Numbered from the stretch's first letter, positions 35,735 through 45,016 are shown. The stretch is 64,000 nt of DNA from Paenibacillus sp. JQZ6Y-1 (GCF_040719145.1 NZ_JBFDUZ010000001.1:682001-746000), one strand, 5' to 3'. Numbers and translations: made by a program. Notes: a model not told the origin generated them from the sequence alone.

Positions 35735-37159
35735 ATGCCGGTAGAAAATGTATTGAAGCTCGCACAGGAAAACAATATTGAGTGGTTCGATTTCCGTTTC
35801 GTAGATTTGTCGGGACGTGCACACCATATTTCACTGCCATCTAGCGAAGTTGATGAGGATACTTTTGTGAATGGTGTAGCGTTTGACGGTTCTTCTATTC
35901 CAGGCTTCCGCGGTATTGAAGAGTCCGATATGGTTATGATGCCGGATCCTGAATCTGTATTTATCGATCCGTTTACCGCTCATCCGACAATCAACGTAAT
36001 GTGCAACATCTACACACCAGATGGCGAGCGCTATGAGCGTGACCCACGCGGTATCGCCGAGAAAGCAGAAGAATTCCTGCAATCCAGCGGTGTAGGTACA
36101 GCGGCATTTTTCGCTCCTGAATCCGAATTTTTCATCTTTGACGATGTTCGTTACCAAAGCGATATCAACGTATCCGCTTATTCCGTAGATTCCAACGAAG
36201 GTTTCTGGAATACGAACCGTAAAGAAGAAGGCGGCAACCTTGGTTTCAAAATCCGCAAAAAAGGCGGTTATGTACCAGTTGCTCCTGTTGACTCTCAGCA
36301 AGATATCCGCAGCGAAATGTGTCGCCTGCTGGAAGAAGCTGGTCTGAAAATCGAGCGCCATCACCACGAAGTAGCAACAGCTGGCCAAGCGGAAATCAAC
36401 TTCCGTTTCGATACACTGAAATTCACAGCAGATAACCTGCTGAAATACAAATACATCGTGCACAACACAGCACAACAATACGGCAAGACAGCAACATTCA
36501 TGCCGAAACCACTGTTTGGTGATAACGGTAGCGGTATGCACGTTCACCAATCCATCTTCAATGGCGACGAGCCGTTGTTCTATGAAAAAGGTGGCTATGC
36601 TAACCTGAGCGAAATGGCACTGCATTACATCGGCGGTATCCTGTACCATGCACCTGCTCTGATCGCACTGACAAACCCAAGCACCAACTCGTTCAAACGT
36701 CTGGTTCCTGGTTACGAAGCACCGGTTAACCTCGTATTCTCCAAAGGTAACCGTTCTGCTGCGGTACGTATCCCAGTAGCTGCTGTAACACCTAAAGGCT
36801 GTCGTATCGAGTTCCGCACACCGGACTCCACTGCTAACCCTTACCTGGCGTTCTCCGCTATGCTGATGGCTGGTCTGGACGGCATCAAAAACAAACGTGA
36901 TCCTCGCGAACTGGGCTATGGTCCTTTCGACAAAAACATCTACGAGCTGTCCGATGCGGACAAAGAAGGTATCCGCAGCGTACCAGCTTCCCTGGAGGAA
37001 GCGCTGGATGAGCTGGAGAAAAACCATGAGTTCCTGACCGAAGGCGACGTATTTACTAAAGACTTTATCGCTAACTACATCGCGTTCAAACGTGCTGAAG
37101 CCAAAGACGTAGCGATCCGTGTACATCCGCACGAATTCAGCCTGTACTACGATTGCTAA
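35735..37159 (+). CDS. glnA: Type I glutamine synthetase, GSI-beta-like
   Basis: A 474-aa glutamine synthetase (glutamate + ammonia + ATP). Family blocks are visible: FDGSSIPGFRGIEESDM, APESEFFIFD, HHHEVATAGQAEINF, FGDNGSGMHVHQS and IEFRTPDSTANPYLAF. It keeps the ~25-residue insertion (EGGNLGFKIRKKGGY) and the KNIYEL loop of the enterobacterial GSI-beta type, unlike the 444-aa feedback-inhibited GSI-alpha of Bacillus. ATG 35735 follows GGGGAGGAAAG. There is no glnR beside it, so it is probably a second, stand-alone enzyme under the GlnR box upstream. Confidence 0.93.
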   Translation: MPVENVLKLAQENNIEWFDFRFVDLSGRAHHISLPSSEVDEDTFVNGVAFDGSSIPGFRGIEESDMVMMPDPESVFIDPFTAHPTINVMCNIYTPDGERYERDPRGIAEKAEEFLQSSGVGTAAFFAPESEFFIFDDVRYQSDINVSAYSVDSNEGFWNTNRKEEGGNLGFKIRKKGGYVPVAPVDSQQDIRSEMCRLLEEAGLKIERHHHEVATAGQAEINFRFDTLKFTADNLLKYKYIVHNTAQQYGKTATFMPKPLFGDNGSGMHVHQSIFNGDEPLFYEKGGYANLSEMALHYIGGILYHAPALIALTNPSTNSFKRLVPGYEAPVNLVFSKGNRSAAVRIPVAAVTPKGCRIEFRTPDSTANPYLAFSAMLMAGLDGIKNKRDPRELGYGPFDKNIYELSDADKEGIRSVPASLEEALDELEKNHEFLTEGDVFTKDFIANYIAFKRAEAKDVAIRVHPHEFSLYYDC

Positions 37160-37208
37160 TAGGCATCCAGCCTAAGTATGAAGATGTACATGGCATATGC
37201 GCCGACCC

Positions 37209-37242
37209 AATCCTCCGGAATATCTCTTCCGGGGGATTTTTT
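37209..37242 (+). terminator. Terminator of glnA
   Basis: AATCCTCCGGAA pairs with TTCCGGGGGATT, followed by TTTT. The ~300 bp from here to serC hold no gene I can see. Confidence 0.85.
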
Positions 37243-37546
37243 AAATGATATGAACAAACGGAGCGGAGCCTGTTATCAACAGAGGTATTGTGTCAAAGCG
37301 TTTATTGATAAGGTATAAATACAGCGGAATAGCAATTGGAGCTGTATTAGGGTTTGTTCGGAAATAGGCACGATTTTAAAAAAATGTGTTATACGCTGTT
37401 CGGACAAGCTTCACAGAATACAATGACAAAAGACACTTGCCCGGTTTGGCAATTGCTGATATTATAGCGATAATTACCATAAACCTGACATCACTACATT
37501 ACAGGGTTAAAGATGGCAGGCGTTATCTGAAAGGGTGGAGAAAGAG

Positions 37547-38635
37547 ATGACCAAGAGAGCATACAATTTCAATGCAGGTCCTGCAGCGTTGCCGCTGGAG
37601 GTACTGGAACGCGCCCAGAAACAGTTTGTAGACTATGAAGGTACAGGAATGTCCATTATGGAAATGTCGCACCGTGGAGCTGTCTACGAGGGCGTACATA
37701 ACGAAGCAGAGCAGCGTCTGTTGTCTCTGTTTGGCAACCCGAAGGGTTACAAAGTATTATTCCTGCAAGGTGGAGCAAGCACGCAATTTGCAATGCTGCC
37801 GATGAACCTTTTGACGGAAGGGAAAGTAGGTAGCTATGTAGATACTGGTAGCTGGGCAAGCAAAGCGATCAGTGAAGCCAAGTTGATCGGTGAAACGCAA
37901 GTTGCTGCTTCCAGCAAAGCGGACAACTATATGAAAATACCTGCTTTTGATACCTTTGATATTCCAGAGAATGCTGCTTACGTGCATATTACCTCCAACG
38001 AAACGATTGGTGGGGTGCAGTTTTATGAGTTTCCAGATACGGGCGATGTGCCATTGATTGTAGATATGTCTAGTGATATTCTGAGTCGTCCGCTAGATAT
38101 TAGTCAGTTTGGTATGATCTATGCAGGTGCTCAGAAGAATCTGGGTCCATCCGGCGTAACGGTTGTCATTGCTCGTGAGGAGCTGATTAACGAGTCGCCA
38201 TCGCATATTCCGACCATTTTCCGTTATAGCACGCATGCGAGCAACGGCTCTCTGTACAATACGCCGCCATCGTTTGCGATCTATATGGTCAATGAAGTAT
38301 TGAAATGGATTGAAGAGAAGGGCGGTCTGGAAGGCATCGCTACTCTGAATGAGCAAAAGGCTACGCTGATTTACGATGCGATCGATAACAGCAATGGCTT
38401 CTACAAAGGAGCTGCTGATTTTTCGAGTCGCTCCCTGATGAATGTTACTTTTAGGCTGCAAACGGAAGAACTGGAAAAAGCCTTTGTTAAGGCATCCGAG
38501 GCTGCCGGTATGATCGGTTTGAAAGGTCATCGTAGCGTGGGCGGTCTGCGTGCTTCCATTTATAATGCTGTTCCTTACGAAAGCTGTCAGGCATTGGTCG
38601 ATTTTATGAAAGAATTCCAGAAAAATCACGGTTAA
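37547..38635 (+). CDS. serC: Phosphoserine aminotransferase
   Basis: A 362-aa class V PLP aminotransferase that makes 3-phosphoserine for serine synthesis (and phosphohydroxythreonine for pyridoxal). The N-terminus YNFNAGPAALPLEVL is diagnostic. The PLP lysine is in YAGAQKNLGPSGVTVV, and EMSHRG and LKGHRSVGGLRASIYNA are family blocks. ATG 37547 is preceded by GGGTGGAGAAAG. Single-gene unit. Confidence 0.95.
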   Translation: MTKRAYNFNAGPAALPLEVLERAQKQFVDYEGTGMSIMEMSHRGAVYEGVHNEAEQRLLSLFGNPKGYKVLFLQGGASTQFAMLPMNLLTEGKVGSYVDTGSWASKAISEAKLIGETQVAASSKADNYMKIPAFDTFDIPENAAYVHITSNETIGGVQFYEFPDTGDVPLIVDMSSDILSRPLDISQFGMIYAGAQKNLGPSGVTVVIAREELINESPSHIPTIFRYSTHASNGSLYNTPPSFAIYMVNEVLKWIEEKGGLEGIATLNEQKATLIYDAIDNSNGFYKGAADFSSRSLMNVTFRLQTEELEKAFVKASEAAGMIGLKGHRSVGGLRASIYNAVPYESCQALVDFMKEFQKNHG

Positions 38636-38672
38636 GTGAGCAACTTTCGCAACTAAATTGCGTTAAAAAGGT

Positions 38673-38702
38673 AAAGCCTTCCCCGTTGGGAAGGCTTTTT
38701 TT
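38673..38702 (+). terminator. Terminator of serC
   Basis: AAAGCCTTCC pairs with GGAAGGCTTT, followed by TTTT. Confidence 0.9.
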
Positions 38703-38795
38703 AAAAATATTCAACTATTTTTTGTCAGAAGCTGTCGCAATTTACCGAAATCGGTTATAATCAAAAAGTACTATATAAAAGGTGGATACAGAACT

Positions 38796-39260
38796 ATGGC
38801 ACTACACATCGTACTCGTGGAACCAGAGATACCAGGAAATACCGGCAATATTGCTAGAACATGCGCAGCTACGGGAATTCACCTGCATCTTGTACACCCG
38901 TTGGGCTTCAAAACAGATGATGCAACGCTGAAAAGAGCAGGATTGGATTACTGGCATGCAGTCAATATTGAGCACCACGATTCATTTGAAGAGGTTCAAA
39001 AGTCCTACTCAGGTCATCGTTTCTTTTATGCCACGACAAAGGCTAAAAACAGATACTCTGATTTTACATTTCAGGATGGCGATTTTTTCGTGTTTGGTAA
39101 AGAAACCAAAGGCTTACCGCCCGAGCTGATTGCGGCGAATCCCGATACAGCCATAAGAATGCCAATGACTGGTGATGTGCGTTCGCTAAACTTATCGAAC
39201 TCCGCAGCCGTTATTGTTTATGAGGCGCTTCGGCAGCTGGATTTTCCCGGTCTCGATTAA
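38796..39260 (+). CDS. trmL: tRNA (cytidine(34)-2'-O)-methyltransferase TrmL
   Basis: A 154-aa SPOUT methyltransferase (CspR/YibK) that 2'-O-methylates the wobble base of tRNA-Leu. The knot-forming motifs are LVEPEIPGNTGNIARTC, FGKETKGLPPEL and RSLNLSNSAAVIVYEALRQ. AAGGTGGA precedes the ATG. Length is standard. Confidence 0.93.
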   Translation: MALHIVLVEPEIPGNTGNIARTCAATGIHLHLVHPLGFKTDDATLKRAGLDYWHAVNIEHHDSFEEVQKSYSGHRFFYATTKAKNRYSDFTFQDGDFFVFGKETKGLPPELIAANPDTAIRMPMTGDVRSLNLSNSAAVIVYEALRQLDFPGLD

Positions 39261-39424
39261 AGGGTAGTCGGTGAGAAAAACTTGGTTTCTAAAAGAAGGA
39301 AGCGAAATTAGTAAAAGTTAGCAGGATTCAACAAGTAAGCGGAGAATATATGTGGAGAGTGGAATAGAGAATATATAGCTGATATTCCAAATTTTATGAT
39401 CCTATATTCTTCCTTCACTTGGGT

Positions 39425-39443
39425 GAGCACATATATCGTGCTC
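39425..39443 (+). promoter_or_regulatory. Inverted repeat in the abrB leader
   Basis: GAGCAC and GTGCTC are separated by 7 bases, about 30 bp before the abrB ATG. It could be an operator or an RNA hairpin; no T run follows. Confidence 0.35.
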
Positions 39444-39474
39444 CAGTATCAATAATTAGAGAGGTGTTAATTGT

Positions 39475-39729
39475 ATGAAACCGGCAGGCGTTGTACGTAA
39501 AGTTGATCAATTGGGAAGAATCGTGTTACCTAAGTCTCTGCGTAAAAGATACCAAATGAACGAGGGTGACCCGGTCGAAATTCTGGTACAGGGCGATCAT
39601 ATTATTTTGGAAAGATATCGTCCGAAATGTGTATTTTGTGGCTCAATGGAAGAAGTAAGTGAATTCAAAGATCGCTACATTTGTGCTCAATGTGTAACAG
39701 AAATGAACCTGATTCCTAAAAATGCCTAA
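39475..39729 (+). CDS. abrB: AbrB-family transition-state regulator with a zinc-ribbon-like tail
   Basis: An 84-aa DNA-binding protein. Residues 1-48 are the AbrB swapped-hairpin domain (GVVRKVDQLGRIVLPKSLRK). The C-terminal half has Cys52-x2-Cys55 and Cys70-x2-Cys73, a likely zinc site in place of the all-polar oligomerisation tail of Bacillus AbrB. AbrB proteins repress post-exponential genes. GAGAGGTG precedes the ATG. Confidence 0.9.
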   Translation: MKPAGVVRKVDQLGRIVLPKSLRKRYQMNEGDPVEILVQGDHIILERYRPKCVFCGSMEEVSEFKDRYICAQCVTEMNLIPKNA

Positions 39730-39798
39730 TTCATTTAATGAGTAACATGTTTTGAATGTTTGAACCAAGTCGGCATATGCAAACCATGATCCATATAC

Positions 39799-39837
39799 AA
39801 AGACGATGAGCAGATTATATGCTCATCGTCTTTTTTT
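39799..39837 (+). terminator. Terminator of abrB
   Basis: AAAGACGATGAGC pairs perfectly with GCTCATCGTCTTT, then TTTT. Confidence 0.9.
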
Positions 39838-39900
39838 ACAGCCAACTATTGAATGGGCAGTGATCAAAGGAATAGATTTCCATGCTTCTCTGTGTCATGC

Positions 39901-40968
39901 TTATTTGAAGAACAGGAAATTAGTTGCCACCGGACGCAGATTGCCGTCGGAGGGATGATTGACGACGCGTCCGTTCAAGATCAGCGAGGTGGAGCCGCCG
40001 CCGTCTAGGTTATACGCATCGACAACGCCCATTTTGTACAGCTTATCCTGTAATTCCTTGAGCGTAGCGCCAGAGCTGCCATTTTCGTTGTAGCCGTCGG
40101 CAGCGATGATGATCAGTTGGTCGTCTTTGTATTTGCCGATCACGGTACGAGGAGCGCGTAACGGCGTTTTTTGCCATTTGTCAGGGATCGCGACCTTTTT
40201 CCCGTTTTTGATCAATACAGGGACAAAGGAAGCGCCAAACGACGGGCTGAGCGCATCCAGATTTGCTTGACTGTTGAATTTGCCACCGATCAGCTGACCA
40301 GAGCGATTCAGACCTACGAAAAACAGGTCCTTGAATGTCGCCTGAAAGCCGTTAAGATATTTGCCATCCAGCACGGTTGTACTGAGCGGATAGCGTTTAC
40401 CACCGGAATCGGCAAATCCGCCTGCATTAATACCAGCGATAGCGCCATAGCGCTGCACCGCAGTCATCGTGGTTTCTGCACCGCCGAAAGTGTCTTTGCC
40501 TAGGGTCATTTTCATCGCACCCGGGTCCAGTAGCTTGATCTTCATCGCGTACGCCTTGTAGGAGCCGGGATTCAGTCGGAACAGCTCAATATGAATCCGG
40601 TCGCTGTTCACACGCTCAGCAGCGGCGCCCAGCTTGGATGTAATGCGCTTGTTGTAGATTTGCTCTGGCTTGGCAGCTTGTGTGGATGCAGACTGTACGA
40701 TGGACGACATGGTGGCGGTTGTCTGATTATACAGACGCGTTGTTTTTTCAATCGACGCCGATGTTTGCGCCGCTACCTGTTCCGCTTGATCCAATCCATT
40801 CATAATAGAGGTAGATTGATTCGTCAGTGTGGTTTGCGGCTTATACGTATCCAAATCTAGCGATACAGTCAGCTGCTTCGGTTGCAGCAGCATGACGATC
40901 AACAGCCCGATAAAAGGAGCGAGTGCCAGCAGGAAGAAACGATTAACAGTTTTGACACGCATCGTCAT
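39901..40968 (-). CDS. Membrane-anchored phosphodiester glycosidase family protein (NAGPA domain)
   Basis: A 355-aa protein with an N-terminal membrane helix (FFLLALAPFIGLLIVMLL) serving as signal or anchor, a helical Thr/Gln-rich stalk (about 40-100) and a NAGPA domain. Core blocks are AIAGINAGGFADSGGKRYP and YNLDGGGSTSLILNGRVVNHPSD near the C-terminus. Probably acts outside the cell on glycan phosphodiesters. The ATG overlaps the stop of the upstream coiled-coil gene as ATGA, so they are translationally coupled. Distinct from the family member at 1620. Confidence 0.87.
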   Translation of the reverse strand: MTMRVKTVNRFFLLALAPFIGLLIVMLLQPKQLTVSLDLDTYKPQTTLTNQSTSIMNGLDQAEQVAAQTSASIEKTTRLYNQTTATMSSIVQSASTQAAKPEQIYNKRITSKLGAAAERVNSDRIHIELFRLNPGSYKAYAMKIKLLDPGAMKMTLGKDTFGGAETTMTAVQRYGAIAGINAGGFADSGGKRYPLSTTVLDGKYLNGFQATFKDLFFVGLNRSGQLIGGKFNSQANLDALSPSFGASFVPVLIKNGKKVAIPDKWQKTPLRAPRTVIGKYKDDQLIIIAADGYNENGSSGATLKELQDKLYKMGVVDAYNLDGGGSTSLILNGRVVNHPSDGNLRPVATNFLFFK

Positions 40969-41372
40969 TTGAGCAACTCCATTTTCTTTTGCAAAGTATT
41001 CAATTGCTTTTGTACTTCATTTAACTGAGTGTACAGCTTGTTGCTGTTGTCGGTTTTGCTGCTGGCATTATCTTTGGTAAAGGTCAGCAGTTCATTGAAC
41101 GAGTCGACTTTGCTTTGCAGCTCGTTCATTTCTTTGGACATACCATTCAGTCGAGTTTCGTAATCGGTTTGCAGCGCCGCAATCTGGCGTTCCGTATCCG
41201 CCTTGATGGCTGTAATCATCTGCTGTTTTACATGATTGCTATATAGGTAGGCAGCGGCAGCGCCGATGGCTATAATCAATATCCAGAACAACAAAAACCA
41301 TTTGGCAGAGGACCCTTTGGAGGTCTGTATACGTGATGTCACACGCTGGCTAGACTCTGCTTTTGAATCCAT
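40965..41372 (-). CDS. Small membrane protein with extracellular coiled coil
   Basis: A 135-aa protein: a polar cytoplasmic start, one membrane helix (about 24-44, FLLFWILIIAIGAAAAYLY), then a heptad-rich segment to the C-terminus (QSKVDSFNELL, LNEVQKQLNTLQKKMELL). ATG 41372 follows GAGGTGATAC on the minus strand. Function unknown; the four-base overlap with the phosphodiester glycosidase gene suggests a partner or scaffold for it. Confidence 0.75.
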   Translation of the reverse strand: MDSKAESSQRVTSRIQTSKGSSAKWFLLFWILIIAIGAAAAYLYSNHVKQQMITAIKADTERQIAALQTDYETRLNGMSKEMNELQSKVDSFNELLTFTKDNASSKTDNSNKLYTQLNEVQKQLNTLQKKMELLK

Positions 41373-41840
41373 AAGTATCACCTCGGTACATACAATAGTT
41401 TGAAGAATATCGTCCATTTTAACATGGCGAACAGGGAGCGTCCATTTCCGCGAATGGGCTGAGTAGGTTCTGAAAATGTACTAGTGTTGTCCTTGCAAAA
41501 TAGCACATATGATTTTGCCAAGGAATGCACGTTGGCAGTGGAGCGGCATAGTGTTGGAGCGTCAAAGGCGAGCAGACGCGAATAGTTTCGCATCTATTTT
41601 ACCCATTTTGGCAACCTATATCTAGAAGGGCATAAACGATGATAGGAGAGGAAGCGATGCTGCGGCTATAACGTCCGTATCGTCGGAAGGTAGGATGGTA
41701 GCAGACAATGGGAAGGCATGTTTTGACCGTTTTAAATGAAGAAAAGAAAAAGATAGGATTAAAAATAGTCTTCACGTAGCCGATAGTAACTATACAGTCC
41801 CAACGAGGATCAATGCTTGAAGCAGGGAGGAAGTGCTCCG

Positions 41841-42614
41841 ATGAATAGTACCTGGAAGGTTATCATTATTGATAATCATCCCGCATTAATGCTGGGAACC
41901 AAATTGATACTGGAAGAGACCAACAATCTGAGTGTTGTCGGTACGGCAAGCTCAGTCAAAGAAGGGCTCAAATTGGCTACGCGTGTCAAACCGCATTTGA
42001 TTTTGCTGGATGATTCGCTGCCGGAAGGTAATGCAGAATTATATTTGCGTCAGATCAAGCGTAGTAATGAGCAGAGCCATGTGATTGTATTGACCGGAGA
42101 TAACAATCTATCGCTGTTTGCCGGATTGATGAGTATGGGCGCAAGCGGTGTATTGTCCAAAGAATCGTCGCCTGCCCAATTGCTGCATCTGATCAGCGGT
42201 TTGCGTCAAGGGTTAACAGTAATTCCGTTGTCATGGCTCAGTCAGGGCGTTGTGCCTGTACCTGCCCAAATACCGACCGATGGTTATTTTGAATTGTCTC
42301 CACTGGAACATAACATCATGACACAGATTACACAGGGGTTTACCTACGACAAGATCGCTGAGACGATCCGTGTAAGTCGGCGATCTGTGGATAATTATTT
42401 ACGCAAAATTTATGACAAGCTTGGCGTTGGCAGCCGTGCGCAGGCGATTGAAAAATATACGCTGTACTCGCATACTGCTTCATTCAAAGGAGCGCTGGAG
42501 AGTCATCCCAGTGTCGCAACCGTGGAATCGGGCGTAACGCTTGATAATGTAACTCCACTTTCACCCGCCGCTGCCGCAAAAAAGGTTGCCCTCGATTCAA
42601 GTTCAGGTGTATGA
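41841..42614 (+). CDS. ComA-like NarL-family response regulator
   Basis: A 257-aa regulator resembling competence regulator ComA (VIIIDNHPALMLGTKLILEE; KIYDKLGVGSRAQAI). The phosphoacceptor Asp in LILLDDSLPEG, the Thr in VLTGDN and the Lys in LSKES are present. The acidic pair is Asp-Asn, not Asp-Asp. The LuxR-type DNA-binding domain spans ELSPLEHNIMTQITQGFTYDKI onward, followed by an extra ~40-residue tail absent from ComA. GGGAGGAAG precedes the ATG. No kinase or pheromone gene is adjacent; an aminotransferase gene follows 33 bp later. Confidence 0.82.
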   Translation: MNSTWKVIIIDNHPALMLGTKLILEETNNLSVVGTASSVKEGLKLATRVKPHLILLDDSLPEGNAELYLRQIKRSNEQSHVIVLTGDNNLSLFAGLMSMGASGVLSKESSPAQLLHLISGLRQGLTVIPLSWLSQGVVPVPAQIPTDGYFELSPLEHNIMTQITQGFTYDKIAETIRVSRRSVDNYLRKIYDKLGVGSRAQAIEKYTLYSHTASFKGALESHPSVATVESGVTLDNVTPLSPAAAAKKVALDSSSGV

Positions 42615-42647
42615 TCTTGAAAAAGCATCGTACAGGAGGCTGGAACG

Positions 42648-43868
42648 GTGAAGTTTTCATTTGCATCCAGGGTTGGCAAAATGCCGCCATTTTCAGTCAG
42701 ACCGGCTGCGGACAATCAGCGTCGCGAATCTTGGATTTCGCTTGCGGAAGAGCTGCCGGCTGAAGAGTTGTTCCCGCTTTCCCAACTAGGTGAAGCGGCA
42801 GGGGCGGTATTTTCGGCAGGTCCGCTTGATTTGCAGTACGGAGATGTAGCCGGTTCGCCTGAATTGCGGGAATGGCTGCACACCCGCTGGCAAAAGGATC
42901 AAAAGCTGGTTGTCGATCCTTCTCATATTTTGCTTACGTCCGGTAGCCAGCAGACGATTGATTTGCTGGTGCGTATTTATGTAAATAGTGGTGATGTGGT
43001 GCTGATTGAATCACCTGCGCCACCGGGTTGTTTGCAGGTGCTACATTTGCAAGGGGCAAAGGTAGTGCACGTGAATTGTGATGCCGACGGTATGCTGCCG
43101 GAGCATCTGGAGCAATTGATTGCTACCCATCAACCTAAGCTGCTGTTTGTATCGCCCAACTTCGGCAATCCGACCGGACGTGCATGGAGTCTAGAGCGTC
43201 GTCGTCAGGTGCTGGAGCTTTGCCGCCAGCATGAGCTGCTGGTTGCAGAGGATGATGCGTATGGTGATCTGCATTTTGGATCGGAGCAGGTGCGTTCGTT
43301 CCGTCGTCGCTATCCCAGTTTATTTCAGCTGGATCGCGAGCAGGATGGGAATCATGTGCTGTATATCGGTTCATTCAGCAAAACGATTGTACCGGCGCTA
43401 CGCATCGGCTGGGCAGCCGGTGATCCACAGCTGATTGAGGTGCTGTCGGCAGCCAAGCAGACGGCAGACTGGCAATCCAGTACGATGAACCAAGCGATTC
43501 TGCTGCGGTTGCTGCAATCACAGCGTTTTGACTGGGACAGCCATATTACGATGCTGAATCGGGAGTATGAGATTCGGCTCAAGCTGATGCTGGAATTGCT
43601 AAAACGTCCGAACTGGCGCGGTACGGAAGTCGAGATGCCGGTTGGTGGGATGTTTTTGTGGGCGCGTTTGCCGGATGGACTGGATGGAGAGGAATTGCTA
43701 AGTCGTGCATTGGCAAGAGGGGTATCCTTTTTGCCGGGTCAACGCTGTTATGCGGATGGACAGGGCAGCAGCAATATCCGCTTGAACTTTAGCCATCCGG
43801 GGCGTGAGGAATTGCTGCTAGGCATGAATCTGATCTCAGAAGAGATTGCTGAACTGCGAAGCCGCTGA
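42648..43868 (+). CDS. PLP-dependent class I/II aminotransferase
   Basis: A 406-aa fold-type I aminotransferase resembling the catalytic half of MocR regulators or 2-aminoadipate transaminases, without the GntR DNA-binding domain. Blocks are LQYGDVAGSPELREWL, ILLTSGSQQTIDLL, SPNFGNPTGRAW, AEDDAYGDL and the PLP lysine in YIGSFSKTIVPALRIGW. GTG is the start, with ACAGGAGGC upstream. Substrate unknown. Probably co-transcribed with the ComA-like gene. Confidence 0.88.
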   Translation: MKFSFASRVGKMPPFSVRPAADNQRRESWISLAEELPAEELFPLSQLGEAAGAVFSAGPLDLQYGDVAGSPELREWLHTRWQKDQKLVVDPSHILLTSGSQQTIDLLVRIYVNSGDVVLIESPAPPGCLQVLHLQGAKVVHVNCDADGMLPEHLEQLIATHQPKLLFVSPNFGNPTGRAWSLERRRQVLELCRQHELLVAEDDAYGDLHFGSEQVRSFRRRYPSLFQLDREQDGNHVLYIGSFSKTIVPALRIGWAAGDPQLIEVLSAAKQTADWQSSTMNQAILLRLLQSQRFDWDSHITMLNREYEIRLKLMLELLKRPNWRGTEVEMPVGGMFLWARLPDGLDGEELLSRALARGVSFLPGQRCYADGQGSSNIRLNFSHPGREELLLGMNLISEEIAELRSR

Positions 43869-43953
43869 TCCGTTACAATGGATGCGAATAAGCCCTGTTT
43901 TGTATGGAGCAGGGCTGACAGCAGGCGGGTTATACATAGACATACAACGAAGA

Positions 43954-44003
43954 AGAAACAGGAATGACGTGGATGAAGAACTGTTCACGTCATTCCTGTT
44001 TCT
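43954..44003. terminator. Long bidirectional hairpin terminator
   Basis: A perfect 18-bp stem, AGAAACAGGAATGACGTG with its complement at 43986-44003, lies between convergent genes. A smaller hairpin, AGCCCTG/CAGGGCT, precedes it at about 43889-43916. Confidence 0.75.
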
Positions 44004-44074
44004 CTTTTGCCGGATGTTATATTGGTTGGGATGATACTAGGAGGAATATGGCTGGTACAGCACAGGCTTGTATA

Positions 44075-44794
44075 TTACAGCTGCCCAAAGCGCTGAATAA
44101 TGTGCTCATAATCGCGCAACGCTTGCTTACCGGATGCAGTGAGGCGGTATTGTCCGCGTGCGATACGTTCAAACCAACCATAGTAATTTTGCTGCATAAT
44201 GGATGCCGCCAGCGGTACGCCGCTCGATTGACGCAAGGTGGCGGGGGAGATGGCTTCCTGATCGCCGAGTGCATGAGCGACGCGCAGCGCCTTTTCACGG
44301 TACGCGGTAATGAGTGGAACACCGGTGCTGCCGCCGAGGTTGTAGTCACCACTGCGCTCTGCGAGTTCTTTGGCAAGGCGCGCGCGTTTGCTGCCTTTGC
44401 GTGGAGATGATATGGGTGCATTACTCCGCACAGGCGTGCACAGAACCTCGACGAGTGGGCTTTTTGTTTGGTAAAAGGTAACGGTGATCAGACCGAGCTG
44501 TAGACGCTGACAGAGCTGAATCAGCTCGCTCCAGCGCTGGTTGTGTGCTCCCTTTTTGGCGCGATTGCGTTCGACGGCGACGTATACATTGCTGCTGAGC
44601 GTTTGCCGCTCCAATCCTTGCAGGATTAAGGCGAGATTGAAGGTCTTTTTGATCTCGATAATGAGCGGTTCGGGATCGCTCTGATGCGTGCCGACCAGAT
44701 CGCAATGCCGGACTTCGCTTTTAATATCGTAGCCCTGAAGGGCGAAAAAGTGCTTGATGGGAAGATACAATTCGCTTTCTTTTTGAACAGCCAT
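44075..44794 (-). CDS. DUF2161 family PD-(D/E)XK nuclease-like protein
   Basis: A 239-aa protein of the DUF2161 family, predicted to have a PD-(D/E)XK nuclease fold. The N-terminus SELYLPIKHFFALQGYDIKSEV and the putative catalytic E-x-K in PLIIEIKKTFNLALILQ fit. The C-terminal part (SGVPLAASIMQQNYYGWFERIARGQYRLT) looks like a winged helix. AAGGGGA precedes ATG 44794 on the minus strand at long spacing. Role unknown. Confidence 0.8.
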   Translation of the reverse strand: MAVQKESELYLPIKHFFALQGYDIKSEVRHCDLVGTHQSDPEPLIIEIKKTFNLALILQGLERQTLSSNVYVAVERNRAKKGAHNQRWSELIQLCQRLQLGLITVTFYQTKSPLVEVLCTPVRSNAPISSPRKGSKRARLAKELAERSGDYNLGGSTGVPLITAYREKALRVAHALGDQEAISPATLRQSSGVPLAASIMQQNYYGWFERIARGQYRLTASGKQALRDYEHIIQRFGQL

Positions 44795-44947
44795 AATGGA
44801 ACAATCCCCTTTTGCCGTATGAATACATATGCCGATCGTAGCGGTGCTTACAATCCGCTCCATGAGGTGTGTGAACCATGGGATTTTATTATAAGACAAG
44901 TACAACAAAGAACCCAAATTTTTTTTGATAAAAAAAACAGAACTTCT

Positions 44948-44975
44948 TTGACATTTCCATACAACGGTGTATAAT
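44948..44975 (+). promoter_or_regulatory. Promoter of the L31 gene
   Basis: TTGACA (44948-44953) and TATAAT (44970-44975) with a 16-bp spacer, both consensus. No obvious Zur palindrome is seen. Confidence 0.75.
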
Positions 44976-45016
44976 GGGAATAGTGCGAATAATTTTATGG
45001 AATAAGGTGATTACTC

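Noticed and set aside
35831-37132. 433-codon open frame antisense to glnA
   Set aside because: It mirrors the codon pattern of a strongly supported gene, has Cys/Phe/Val-rich nonsense-like composition and no ribosome site.
44941-45016. Zur operator upstream of L31 type B
   Set aside because: Expected from other bacteria, but no convincing TCGTAAT-ATTACGA palindrome is visible.
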